Below, one piece after another: positions 1 through 7,566 of a DNA stretch of 64,000 nt. Location: positions 1-64,000 of the forward strand of contig NZ_JAHTKU010000010.1 in NCBI RefSeq assembly GCF_019192965.1, written 5' to 3'. The notes below the pieces were generated by a model. The model made no database searches, had not been told where the DNA came from, and was given only the letters and a program-made list of their open reading frames with translations. Source of the DNA: Nocardioides daeguensis (lineage in GTDB: Bacteria; Actinomycetota; Actinomycetes; Propionibacteriales; Nocardioidaceae). The position numbers and the translations under genes were made by a program. Every line of letters starts with the position of its first letter. Positions within the stretch are counted from its first letter, which is position 1.

Positions 1-644
1 GGGGGGCGGGCCGGGTCGTGGCGGGGGGGGGGGGGGGGGGCGGCGGGGCGGGCGGCGCCCCCCCCCACGACCTGCCAGGTCGACGGGATGAACTGCATCG
101 GGCCGACCGCGCGGTCCCACTGGGTGTCGTTGTCGTAGACGCCCGCGTCGCTGTCGGAGATGGCCTTGGTGTTGTTCTGGCCGTCGAGCGCCGGACCGTA
201 GATGCCGGGGGTGGCCACGCCGTCGTTGTCGAGGACGTTGCCGCCGAAGCGACCGTGGTTGGACTCCACGCGGCCGATCGCGGCGATGAGCTCCCAGGTG
301 ATGTTGCAGGACTCGTCGGCGGAGTTGATGACGGTCTCGGCACGCTGGTAGGCGGCCAGCGCCGCGGCCGGGATGGCGTTGGTGGAGGCGGCGGAGACGA
401 TGCCGGCCTCGTTGCCGTCCTCGAGGCCCTCGACCGCAGCCGGGTCGGAGAAGCTCGCCGGGTCCTCGATGGACTCCTCGGGAACGCTGGTGCCGTCGGT
501 CACCTGACCGGGCGTCTCAGCGGCCTGCACGGGCGAGCCGATGCCGCCGATGCCGGCGACCGACGCGGTCCACGCGGCAGACAGCAAGGCGAGCGGAATG
601 ATGGTGGCGACGCGCTGCAGCCGCCCCAGACGCTTCCTCGACAT
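1..644 (-). CDS. Lytic murein transglycosylase (SLT/MltB-like), 3' part missing
   Basis: Secreted or membrane-anchored peptidoglycan lytic transglycosylase. The start is ATG at 644, followed by a signal peptide or anchor (basic MSRKRLGRLQR, then a hydrophobic run to about residue 40) and an acidic linker. The catalytic domain then shows AAIGRVESNHG, with probable catalytic Glu127, and later WDRAVGPMQFIPSTWQ, both typical of the family. The usual continuation after FIPSTW (DxDGDG calcium-type loop, then DAALA and a conserved Cys) is absent. The frame enters Gly/Ala/Pro-only sequence over positions 1-66, so the end is broken by poor sequence at the edge. A paralogue with the same motifs lies at 48779-49546. 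It is transcribed divergently from hemL. Confidence 0.8.
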   Translation of the reverse strand, partial: MSRKRLGRLQRVATIIPLALLSAAWTASVAGIGGIGSPVQAAETPGQVTDGTSVPEESIEDPASFSDPAAVEGLEDGNEAGIVSAASTNAIPAAALAAYQRAETVINSADESCNITWELIAAIGRVESNHGRFGGNVLDNDGVATPGIYGPALDGQNNTKAISDSDAGVYDNDTQWDRAVGPMQFIPSTWQVVGGGAARPAAPPPPPRHDPARP

Positions 645-727
645 GTGTAACTCTCTCCCCTGGCCACGAGTGGCCCCATTGCGCGGGCTCTCCCTCAGTG
701 CCCACCTGTGCACCGAGTCAACGAATC

Positions 728-754
728 GTGACACACCGGCGTTACGGGTGTCAC
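728..754. promoter_or_regulatory. Inverted repeat GTGACAC-N13-GTGTCAC between divergent genes
   Basis: The 209-bp gap between the transglycosylase and hemL holds a perfect 7-bp inverted repeat (728-734 and 748-754) with inner ACACC/GGTGT symmetry. It resembles a dimeric regulator site, for example of CRP type, and actinobacterial resuscitation and lytic enzymes are known CRP targets. No regulator can be assigned from sequence alone. A second palindrome, GGCCACTCGTGGCC, lies at about 662-675 in the transglycosylase leader. Confidence 0.4.
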
Positions 755-853
755 ATGATCCAACTCACAAGTCCCGCGGCGTGCTACGGACGTGGCACAC
801 GAAACAGGTGGCCTGGATGAGGGTGATTGGGACCTATCGGCGACAATGGCGCG

Positions 854-2212
854 GTGGCTGTACCCCTGACCTCGACCTCGGAGGCGCTCTTCGCCCGGGC
901 CCGTGAGGTGACCCCCGGCGGAGTCAACTCTCCGGTCCGTGCGTTCAACGCCGTCGGCGGCACGCCGCGCTTCATCCGCTCGGCCTCCGGGCCCCGGCTC
1001 ACCGACGTCGACGGCAACGAGTACGTCGACCTGATCTGCTCCTGGGGGCCGATGCTCCTGGGCCACGGGCACCCCGCCGTGCTCGAGGCCGTCCAGGCGG
1101 CCGTGAGCCGCGGGACGTCGTACGGCACGCCGACGGAGGGGGAGGTCGCGCTCGTCGAGGCGATCGTCGCGCGCACCCCGGTCGAGCGCCTGCGCCTGGT
1201 CACCTCCGGTACCGAGGCGACCATGTCGGCGATCCGGCTCGCCCGCGGGTTCACCGGCCGCGACGTCGTCGTCAAGTTCGCCGGCTGCTACCACGGTCAC
1301 GTCGACTCGCTGCTCGCCGCAGCCGGCTCGGGCCTGACCACCTTCTCGATCCCCGGGACTCCCGGCGTGCCGGCCAGCTCCACCGAGCTGACCCTGGTGC
1401 TGCCCTACAACGACCGCGAAGCGGTCGCCGCGGCCTTCGCCGAGCACGGCGACCGGATCGCCTGCCTGATCACCGAGGCCGCCCCGGGCAACATGGGCGT
1501 CGTCCCGCCCGCGCCGGGGTTCAACCAGTTCCTCGCCGAGACCTGCCGGGCCCACGGCGCGCTGTTCATCAGCGACGAGGTGATGACCGGCTTCCGGGTC
1601 TCGAAGGCCGGCCAGTGGGGCACCGACGGTGCCGTCGAGGGCTGGGTTCCCGACCTGATGACCTTCGGCAAGGTGATGGGCGGCGGCTTCCCGGCCGCGG
1701 CGTTCGGCGGCCGCGCCGACGTGATGTCCCACCTCGCGCCCGAGGGCCCGGTCTACCAGGCGGGCACCCTCGCCGGTAACCCCGTCGCGACCGCCGCCGG
1801 CCTCGCCACGCTCAGCGCCGCGACCGACGAGGTCTACGCCCGTCTCGACGTCGTCGCCGACGCGCTGCGGGCCGGGGTCGCCGAGACGTTCACCGCCGCC
1901 GGGCTGCCCCACGTCATCCAGTCGACCGGCTCGATGTTCTCGGTGTTCCTCACCGAGGCCCCGGTGACCAACTTCGCGCAGGCGCAGGCCACCAGCGTGC
2001 CGGCGTACGCCGCCCTGTTCCACTCGATGCTCGACCAGGGCGTGCACCTGCCGCCGTCGGCCTTCGAGGCGTGGTTCGTCTCCTCCTCCCACGACGACCG
2101 GGCCGTCCAGCAGGTCCTCGACGCCCTCCCGGCGGCGGCCCGTGCCGCCGCGGCAGCGGGTTTCGAGGCTCGGCGCGGGGCGCCTCGCACCTCAACCACC
2201 GAGGAGGTCTGA
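854..2212 (+). CDS. hemL: Glutamate-1-semialdehyde 2,1-aminomutase
   Basis: Cytoplasmic PLP enzyme that converts glutamate-1-semialdehyde to 5-aminolevulinate, the first committed tetrapyrrole intermediate in the C5 pathway. The 452-aa product has family hallmarks: [19 protein letters not shown] at the N-terminus, the substrate loop GGTPRFI, and the PLP lysine in [11 protein letters not shown] (Lys273). GTG 854 gives [13 protein letters not shown]. An upstream TTG at 827 would add nine unlikely residues. It heads an overlapping operon with cytochrome c maturation genes, which links haem synthesis to haem attachment. The C-terminal tail (about [18 protein letters not shown]) is encoded by a dispersed repeat, not by conserved aminomutase sequence. 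Confidence 0.95.
   Translation: MAVPLTSTSEALFARAREVTPGGVNSPVRAFNAVGGTPRFIRSASGPRLTDVDGNEYVDLICSWGPMLLGHGHPAVLEAVQAAVSRGTSYGTPTEGEVALVEAIVARTPVERLRLVTSGTEATMSAIRLARGFTGRDVVVKFAGCYHGHVDSLLAAAGSGLTTFSIPGTPGVPASSTELTLVLPYNDREAVAAAFAEHGDRIACLITEAAPGNMGVVPPAPGFNQFLAETCRAHGALFISDEVMTGFRVSKAGQWGTDGAVEGWVPDLMTFGKVMGGGFPAAAFGGRADVMSHLAPEGPVYQAGTLAGNPVATAAGLATLSAATDEVYARLDVVADALRAGVAETFTAAGLPHVIQSTGSMFSVFLTEAPVTNFAQAQATSVPAYAALFHSMLDQGVHLPPSAFEAWFVSSSHDDRAVQQVLDALPAAARAAAAAGFEARRGAPRTSTTEEV
2158..2207. repeat. Dispersed palindromic repeat forming the 3' end of hemL
   Basis: The segment starts GGGTTTCGAGGCTCG and ends TCGCACCTCAACCACCGAG. The same blocks, in the same order and reading frame (Arg-Thr-Ser-Thr), recur inside menE at 10682-10763. 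The complementary GAGGT and CCTC ends give it REP-like partial palindromy. It also supplies the GAGGAGGT ribosome-binding site of the next gene. Confidence 0.55.
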
Positions 2213-2213
2213 G

Positions 2214-2921
2214 GTGAGCACCCCGGCGAGCATGCCCGACACCGTCGTCCACCTGGTCCGCCACGGCGAGGTCCACAACCCCGGGGGCGTGCTCTACGGC
2301 CGCCGCGACGGCTTCCACCTCTCCGCCCGCGGCCGGGCGATGGCCGACCGGGTCGCCGAGGCCCTCCAGGGCAACGACATCACCCTGATCCGGTCCTCCC
2401 CGCTCGAGCGGGCGCAGGAGACCGCCGCACCGCTCGCGTCCGCGCTCGGCCTCGCCATCGGCCTCGAGCCGCGGGTGATCGAGTCGACCAACCGGTTCGA
2501 GGGCCTGACCTTCGGCAAGGGCAACAACGCGCTGCGCAACCCGCTGCTGTGGCGCCACCTCTACAACCCGTTCAAGCCGTCGTGGGGCGAGCCCTACCGG
2601 GCGATCGTCGAACGGATGATGGCCGCCGTCCACGACGCGCGCCGCGACGCGGCCGGTCACGAGGCGGTCCTGGTCTCCCACCAGCTGCCGATCTGGACCA
2701 CCCGCCTCGCCGCGGAGAAGCGCTCCTTCCTCCACGACCCGCGCAAGCGCCAGTGCACGTTGTGCTCGGTGACGTCCTTCGGGTTCGCCGGCGAGGAGCT
2801 GGTCGAGATCTCGTACGCCGAGCCGGCGATCGACCTGATCCCGACCGGCGACATCGCGGCGCCGTTCTCGGCAGGGGACGCGCCCGAGGAGAACAGGCCC
2901 GAGGGGACGCCTTCGGCATGA
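2214..2921 (+). CDS. Histidine phosphatase family protein (phosphoglycerate mutase-like)
   Basis: 235-aa cytosolic protein of the histidine phosphatase superfamily. VVHLVRHGEVHN near residue 12 is the phospho-acceptor RHG motif (His17), SSPLERAQETA follows, and VLVSHQLPIW carries the second catalytic His. The substrate is unknown. GTG 2214 lies one base after the hemL stop and 5 nt after GAGGAGGT, so it is co-translated. The gene commonly sits between hemL and the tlpA/ccdA/resB set in actinobacteria, but its role in the pathway is not established. Confidence 0.85.
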   Translation: MSTPASMPDTVVHLVRHGEVHNPGGVLYGRRDGFHLSARGRAMADRVAEALQGNDITLIRSSPLERAQETAAPLASALGLAIGLEPRVIESTNRFEGLTFGKGNNALRNPLLWRHLYNPFKPSWGEPYRAIVERMMAAVHDARRDAAGHEAVLVSHQLPIWTTRLAAEKRSFLHDPRKRQCTLCSVTSFGFAGEELVEISYAEPAIDLIPTGDIAAPFSAGDAPEENRPEGTPSA

Positions 2922-3499
2922 GACGCCTGCTCGCCGCAACCGCCCTCGCCGGCGTGGTCCTCACGGCCACGGCGTGCTCGAAGATCGGCGGCACCGGCGA
3001 CCTGAACTACATCAACGGCGACCAGCAGCTCGTCCTGGTCGGGCCCGCCGACCGGCAGGAGCCGCTCGAGATCAGCGGCACCACGATCCAGGGCGACCCG
3101 CTCGACGTCGCGGACCTGCGCGGCAAGGTCGTCGTGCTCAACGTGTGGTGGTCCGGGTGCGGGCCGTGTCGCAGCGAGATGCCGATGCTGGTCGAGGCCG
3201 AGGACGAGCTGGCCAAGGACCAGCCCGACCAGGTCGCCTTCGTCGGCATCAACATCCGCGACCTCGCGCCGGAGACGGCCGCCGCGTTCGAGCGCGACCG
3301 CGGCGTCGACTACCCCTCGCTCTACGACCCCGGCAGCGAGACCCTGCTCGACATGGGCAAGTACGCGCCGTACGCGCCCCCGGCGACGCTGGTCCTCGAC
3401 CGCGAGGGCCGGGTCGCCGCGCTGGTCAACGGGCCGATCCCGTCGAAGACCACGCTGACCAGCGTCGTCGAGGACACCCTGGCGGAGTCCGATGGGTGA
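2918..3499 (+). CDS. TlpA/ResA-like thiol-disulfide reductase lipoprotein
   Basis: 193-aa exported thioredoxin-fold protein that probably keeps the apocytochrome c CxxCH cysteines reduced for haem ligation. A signal peptide ends in a lipobox (TATAC, Cys21). VVVLNVWWSGCGPCRSEMP carries the CxxC pair Cys81/Cys84. The later segment YAPYAPPATLVLDREG contains the cis-proline loop of the thioredoxin fold. ATG 2918 overlaps the preceding TGA, and the 3' end overlaps ccdA by 8 nt. Electrons would come from CcdA encoded next. Confidence 0.9.
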   Translation: MRRLLAATALAGVVLTATACSKIGGTGDLNYINGDQQLVLVGPADRQEPLEISGTTIQGDPLDVADLRGKVVVLNVWWSGCGPCRSEMPMLVEAEDELAKDQPDQVAFVGINIRDLAPETAAAFERDRGVDYPSLYDPGSETLLDMGKYAPYAPPATLVLDREGRVAALVNGPIPSKTTLTSVVEDTLAESDG

Positions 3500-4256
3500 G
3501 TGGTTCCGCGAGCAGGCGCTCGCCGGCGGGCTCGGCATCGCCATCCCGGTCGCGATGGTCGCCGGGCTGGTGTCCTTCTTCTCCCCGTGCGTGCTGCCGT
3601 TGCTGCCGGGCTACCTGTCCTACGCGACCGGCCTGTCCGGCGCCGACCTCGCCGCCGGCGAGGCGAGCAGGCGCCGCGGCCGGATGCTGCTCGGCTCGGT
3701 GCTCTTCGTGCTCGGCTTCGCGGTCGTCTTCGTCTTCGCGGGCACGGCGTTCGGGGGCCTCGCCGTGCACCTGCAGCGGTGGCAGGACACGATCACGCTG
3801 GTCCTCGGCGGTGTGCTGATCGTGCTCGGCCTCGTCTTCGCGGGCCTGGTCCCGTGGCTGCAACGCGACTTCCGGATCCACAAGCTGCCCGGCGTCGGGC
3901 TCGGCGTCGCCCCGCTGATCGGTGCGCTGTTCGCGATCGGCTGGACCCCCTGCGTGGGACCGACCTTCGGCGTCATCCTCAACCTCACCTACGCCGACGG
4001 CGGTACGGCGGCCCGCGGCGCGCTCCTCGCGCTGTGCTACGCCCTCGGCCTCGGCATCCCGTTCGTCATCGTGGCGCTCGCCTACAACCGCACCGTGGGC
4101 GCGCTGAAGTGGGTGCGCCGCCACCAGGCGACCGTGATGCGGATCGGCGGGCTGTTCCTGGTCGCGATCGGCGTGCTGATGGTCACCGGCTGGTGGGACC
4201 ACATGGTGCAGTGGGCCCAGCTGCGCACCGTCGAGTTCGGCGAGACCGCGCTATGA
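3492..4256 (+). CDS. ccdA: Cytochrome c biogenesis protein CcdA
   Basis: 254-aa integral membrane protein with about six transmembrane helices that moves reducing equivalents from cytoplasmic thioredoxin across the membrane to the TlpA-like reductase. The two redox cysteines appear in FFSPCVLPLLPGYLSY (Cys33) and GWTPCVGPTFG (Cys154), each flanked by the conserved prolines. Length is normal for the family. It overlaps both neighbours (tlpA by 8 nt, resB by ATGA), so the set is translationally coupled. Confidence 0.95.
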   Translation: MGEWFREQALAGGLGIAIPVAMVAGLVSFFSPCVLPLLPGYLSYATGLSGADLAAGEASRRRGRMLLGSVLFVLGFAVVFVFAGTAFGGLAVHLQRWQDTITLVLGGVLIVLGLVFAGLVPWLQRDFRIHKLPGVGLGVAPLIGALFAIGWTPCVGPTFGVILNLTYADGGTAARGALLALCYALGLGIPFVIVALAYNRTVGALKWVRRHQATVMRIGGLFLVAIGVLMVTGWWDHMVQWAQLRTVEFGETAL

Positions 4257-5884
4257 CCACCCCACGACGTCCTTCTCCTCCGCTGCGTTCCCCCGAACGA
4301 CGCCGCGGGGAGCCCGGTCCTTCGGGCGACTCGGCTGCGAAGCGGGACTCCGAGCGCCGCCCCGGCGAGCTGACCGCGCGCGAGCTCGGCCGCTGGACCT
4401 GGCGGCAGATCACCTCGATGCGCACCGCGCTGCTGCTGCTCCTGCTGCTCGCCCTCGCCGCCATCCCCGGCTCGGTGATCCCGCAGGCCGACGTCGACTC
4501 GCTCGCCGTCACCCGCTGGAAGGACCAGCACCCCAAGCTCACGCCGATCTACCAGAAGCTCGACCTGTTCTCGGTCTACAGCTCGCCGTGGTTCTCGGCG
4601 GTCTACCTGCTGCTCGTGCTGTCCCTGGTCGGCTGCATCATCCCGCGCCTGCTCGTCTACTACCGCGCGCTGCGCGCCCAGCCGCCCGCGGCACCGCGCC
4701 ACCTGACCCGGATGCCGGTGCAGGCGTCGTACACGACCGAGCAGGCGCCCGCCGACGTCCTCGAGCAGGCCCGGGGCGTGCTCGGGCGTCGCCACCGGCT
4801 GCGGGCCACCGGTGACGGGGACGACTACGTCGCGGCCGAGCGCGGCTACCTCCGCGAGGCCGGCAACCTGGTCTTCCACCTGTCCCTGCTGGTCGTCCTC
4901 GCCGGCGTCGCGATGGGCAGCCTGTGGGGCTACCAGGGCGGCGTCATCCTCGTGCAGGGCACGACCTTCAGCAACAACCTCACGCAGTACGACGACTTCA
5001 AGCCCGGCGGCCTGTTCCGCCAGGACCAGATGAAGAACTTCCGCTTCAGCGTCGACGACTTCTCCGTCGACTGGCTCAAGAGCGGCCCGCGCTTCGGCCA
5101 GGCCCGGAAGTTCGAGGCCGCGCTGAGCTACCGGACGGGGGACGCGGAGCCACGGAAGTACAACCTGCGGGTCAACCACCCGCTCGAGATCGACGGCACC
5201 GACGTCTTCCTGATCGGGCACGGCTACGCCCCGGTCATCACCATCCGTGACGGGTCCGGCCAGGTCGTGTGCACCGGACCGACCCCGTTCCTGCCGCGCG
5301 ACGCCAGCTTCTTGTCGTACGGCGTCGTGAAGTGCCCGACCGCGAAGCCGGGCCAGATCGGGCTCGAAGGCATGTTCTACCCGAGCTTCGAGATGCAGAA
5401 CGGCAACCCGGTCACCGTCTTCGGCGACGACCTCAACCCGACCCTGTCGATGCTGTCCTACACCGGCGACCTCGGGCTCGACGACGGACGCTCGCAGTCG
5501 GTCTACGTCCTCGACAAGGCGAAGGCCACGCCGCTCAAGAAGGCCGACGGCAAGCCGATGCGCGTCGACCTGCAGCCCGGCGACACCGTCGAGCTGCCCG
5601 ACGGGCTCGGGACGGTCACCTTCGACCGGGTCGACCCGTGGATCCGGGTGCAGATCAGCCAGACACCCGGCAAGGGGATCGCGTTGCTCGGCGTGATCCT
5701 GGCCCTGATCGGTCTGTGCGGCTCGCTCTTCATCCGGCCCCGCCGGGTGTGGGTGCGGGCGGTCCCGGCCGAGGACGGGACCGGTACCAGGGTCGAGGTC
5801 GCCGTCCTCGACCGTTCCGGCAACGGCGAGACCGACGAGGTCCTGGCCCGCCTGCTGCCCCAGCTCAAGAAGGAGTCACAGTGA
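4253..5884 (+). CDS. resB: Cytochrome c biogenesis protein ResB
   Basis: 543-aa membrane component of the System II haem lyase; with the CcsB/ResC partner it exports haem and attaches it to apocytochrome c. Recognisable segments are WTWRQITSMRTALLLLLLLA (first TM), SPWFSAVYLLLVLSLVGCI (second), FHLSLLVVLAGVAMGSL (third), a long extracytoplasmic domain, and a final TM near GIALLGVILALIGLCGSLFI followed by RPRRVWVRA. The first ~40 residues (Pro/Arg/Ser-rich) precede the conserved start and derive largely from a repeat also seen between nuoB and nuoC. Start ATG overlaps the ccdA stop. Confidence 0.93.
   Translation: MTTPRRPSPPLRSPERRRGEPGPSGDSAAKRDSERRPGELTARELGRWTWRQITSMRTALLLLLLLALAAIPGSVIPQADVDSLAVTRWKDQHPKLTPIYQKLDLFSVYSSPWFSAVYLLLVLSLVGCIIPRLLVYYRALRAQPPAAPRHLTRMPVQASYTTEQAPADVLEQARGVLGRRHRLRATGDGDDYVAAERGYLREAGNLVFHLSLLVVLAGVAMGSLWGYQGGVILVQGTTFSNNLTQYDDFKPGGLFRQDQMKNFRFSVDDFSVDWLKSGPRFGQARKFEAALSYRTGDAEPRKYNLRVNHPLEIDGTDVFLIGHGYAPVITIRDGSGQVVCTGPTPFLPRDASFLSYGVVKCPTAKPGQIGLEGMFYPSFEMQNGNPVTVFGDDLNPTLSMLSYTGDLGLDDGRSQSVYVLDKAKATPLKKADGKPMRVDLQPGDTVELPDGLGTVTFDRVDPWIRVQISQTPGKGIALLGVILALIGLCGSLFIRPRRVWVRAVPAEDGTGTRVEVAVLDRSGNGETDEVLARLLPQLKKESQ
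4256..4317. repeat. Repeat-derived N-terminal extension of resB
   Basis: Starting inside the ATGA overlap, this segment runs ACCACCCCACG ... TTCTCCTCCGCTGCG ... CGAACGACG ... GGGGAGCCCGG. Block for block it resembles the spacer 22262-22328 between nuoB and nuoC, which also starts right after an ATGA. It encodes only the non-conserved head of ResB. Confidence 0.45.
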
Positions 5885-6867
5885 GCAACACCGCGTGGGA
5901 GACGCTGAGCAACCAGGCCGTCGCGACGGCCGGCATCGTCTACTTCCTGGCCCTGGTGGTCTACCTGGCCGAATGGGCGTCGCTGCGGCAGCCGGCGGCC
6001 GACCGTGAGCTGGTCGGCGTCGGGGGCGGCGCGGAGCCCGCCGCGTCGGCGGCCGCCCCGGCCGCCGGGGCGCCGGCCGCGCGTACGGCGTTCCTCGGCC
6101 GGCTCGGCATCCTGCTCACCGCGCTCGCCTGCGCCGCCCACTTCGTGGCGCTCGTCGGGCGCGGCATGGCCGCCGACCCGAACCGGGTGCCGTGGGGCAA
6201 CATGTACGAGTTCACGCTCTCCGGCACCTTCGTCGTGGCCCTGCTCTACGTCGTGCTCTACAAGAAGTTCGCCCTCGGCTGGATGGGCCCGCTGGTCGTC
6301 GGCTTCGTCGTCGCCACGCTGATGGTCGCCGTGATCTGGCTCTACGACGCCGTCGCGCCACTCACCGAGGCCCTCAACTCGCCGTGGCTGGTCATCCACG
6401 TCATCTCGGCCGTGATCGCGACCGGTGCCTTCACCCTCGGCGGCATCGCGTCGGTCATGTACCTCGTCCGGATGCGCGCCGAGCGCCGTGCCGCCGCGGC
6501 CGAGCGCCCGCTGAGCCGTTGGCTGGACCGGGTCCCGCAGCTCGACGCCCTCGACCGCCTCGCCTACCGGGTGCACGCCTTCGCGTTCCCGGTGTGGACC
6601 TTCGCCGTCCTCATCACCGGCCCGATCTGGGCGCACGAGGCCTGGTCGCGCTACTGGAACTGGGACCCCAAGGAGGTGTGGGCGTTCATCACCTGGGTCG
6701 TCTACGCCGGCTACCTCCACGCCCGCGCCACCGCCGGCTGGAAGGGCCGCAAGGCCGCCCTGCTCGCACTGGTGGGCGTCGCCACGCTGTGGTTCAACTT
6801 CATCGGGATCAACTACTTCTCGACCACCAGCCAGCACGCCTACGCGGCCGAGCGCATCGTGCCCTGA
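5881..6867 (+). CDS. ccsB: Cytochrome c biogenesis protein CcsB/ResC (haem lyase subunit)
   Basis: 328-aa multi-pass membrane protein, the haem-handling partner of ResB. The tryptophan-rich haem-binding WWD motif is visible as YWNWDPKEVWAFITW (Trp259-Trp267 region), with conserved histidines in AYRVHAF and GYLHARA. The N-terminal part has an Ala-rich cytoplasmic insert after the first TM. GTG 5881 overlaps the resB stop (GTGA). It is the last gene of the hemL-ccsB operon and is followed by two strong palindromes. Confidence 0.95.
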   Translation: MSNTAWETLSNQAVATAGIVYFLALVVYLAEWASLRQPAADRELVGVGGGAEPAASAAAPAAGAPAARTAFLGRLGILLTALACAAHFVALVGRGMAADPNRVPWGNMYEFTLSGTFVVALLYVVLYKKFALGWMGPLVVGFVVATLMVAVIWLYDAVAPLTEALNSPWLVIHVISAVIATGAFTLGGIASVMYLVRMRAERRAAAAERPLSRWLDRVPQLDALDRLAYRVHAFAFPVWTFAVLITGPIWAHEAWSRYWNWDPKEVWAFITWVVYAGYLHARATAGWKGRKAALLALVGVATLWFNFIGINYFSTTSQHAYAAERIVP

Positions 6868-6890
6868 CCTGGGCGCTGGTCTGCGTCAGG

Positions 6891-6925
6891 TCCCTCAGAT
6901 CGTTCGATCGACCGATCTGAGGGGA
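6891..6925. repeat. Near-perfect palindrome 1 (terminator-like hairpin)
   Basis: CCCTCAGATCG at the left and CGATCTGAGGG at the right form an almost perfect 32-bp palindrome with one central mismatch pair and the core TTCGATCGA. It lies 24 nt after ccsB. It could act as a terminator hairpin for ccsB, although no T-tract follows. Confidence 0.7.
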
Positions 6926-6940
6926 TTGGGGCTGCACAGG

Positions 6941-6974
6941 TCCCCCGAACCGTTCGATCGAACGATTCGGGGGA
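6941..6974. repeat. Near-perfect palindrome 2 (34 bp) with the same core
   Basis: TCCCCCGAACCGTTCGATCG is followed by its inverted half ending ATTCGGGGGA. Only one position pair deviates (C opposite A), and the core GTTCGATCGAAC is perfectly symmetric. It ends exactly at the base before the stop codon of the facing small gene. Together with palindrome 1 it probably forms a bidirectional terminator between convergent genes, or a mobile palindromic element. Confidence 0.7.
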
Positions 6975-7214
6975 TCAGGCGTCCGGCGAGTCCGGCGGCT
7001 GGGGCCGGTCGCGGTGGCGTTCTTGCTGGCGGCGCCGCCACTCGAGGTCGCGCAGGAAGCCCTCGTCGTCGTCCGGGGCGACCGGACGGGTCGGCGGGTG
7101 CGGCTTCGGCGTACGACGAGGGGCGGGCTGGTCGCCGTTCCCGTGGTCCTGCAGCCAGCGGATCGCGAGATAGGTCACGGCCGCGAAGACGAGGACGACG
7201 AGCAACAGCTTCAC
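6975..7214 (-). CDS. Small single-pass membrane protein, function unknown
   Basis: 79 aa. The protein starts MKLLLVVLVFAAVTYLAIRW, an N-terminal transmembrane segment, followed by a Pro-rich linker and a charged tail with EGFLRDLEWRRRQQERHR, which is probably helical and cytoplasmic. I do not recognise a family. The gene faces ccsB across the two palindromes and is divergent from the DUF4229-like gene. Its length and clean membrane topology favour a real gene, but no function can be inferred. Confidence 0.6.
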   Translation of the reverse strand: MKLLLVVLVFAAVTYLAIRWLQDHGNGDQPAPRRTPKPHPPTRPVAPDDDEGFLRDLEWRRRQQERHRDRPQPPDSPDA

Positions 7215-7284
7215 GTCTCCAGAGTAGGACCTGGGCGGTGAGATCGTGCCGACTCCCGGTGGGCTTCTCCCGCACCTCGCCGCC

Positions 7285-7290
7285 TAGGCT
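7285..7290 (+). promoter_or_regulatory. -10 box TAGGCT, leaderless-type promoter
   Basis: TAGGCT ends 6 nt before GTG 7297. In actinobacteria a TAnnnT box this close to the start codon implies transcription starting at or next to the start codon, hence a leaderless mRNA. There is no convincing Shine-Dalgarno sequence further upstream. Confidence 0.5.
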
Positions 7291-7296
7291 GGTGGG

Positions 7297-7557
7297 GTGA
7301 AGGAGTTCTGGATCTACACGGCCCTGCGGGCCGGCCTGTTCGTCGGTGCGTTCTGCGTCGTGGGCGGCATCTGGCTGGTCGCCGCCGATACCGTCAACGT
7401 GCTGTGGGTCATCGTGATCGCCTTCCTGATCAGCGGCGTCGCGTCCTACGTCCTGCTCGAGCGGCAGCGGGCCGCGTTCGCGGTGAAGGTCGAGAGGCGG
7501 GCGGGCCGGATCAGCGAGAAGTACGAGGAGATGCGGTCCAAGGAGGACGAGGACTGA
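7297..7557 (+). CDS. DUF4229-like small membrane protein
   Basis: 86 aa with two transmembrane helices (GLFVGAFCVVGGIWLVAA and VLWVIVIAFLISGVASYVLL), followed by LERQRAAFAVKVERRAGRI and an acidic tail. This matches the pattern of the actinobacterial DUF4229 family, often found next to menA. Its function is unknown; the neighbourhood suggests a link to membrane quinone or haem metabolism. It is convergent with menA, with 9 bp between the stops. Confidence 0.7.
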   Translation: MKEFWIYTALRAGLFVGAFCVVGGIWLVAADTVNVLWVIVIAFLISGVASYVLLERQRAAFAVKVERRAGRISEKYEEMRSKEDED

Positions 7558-7566
7558 GGCGCAGCC

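Noticed and set aside
645..853. c-di-AMP (ydaO-type) riboswitch before the transglycosylase
   Set aside because: Some purine-rich blocks are suggestive, but the conserved riboswitch cores could not be found, so it is not called.
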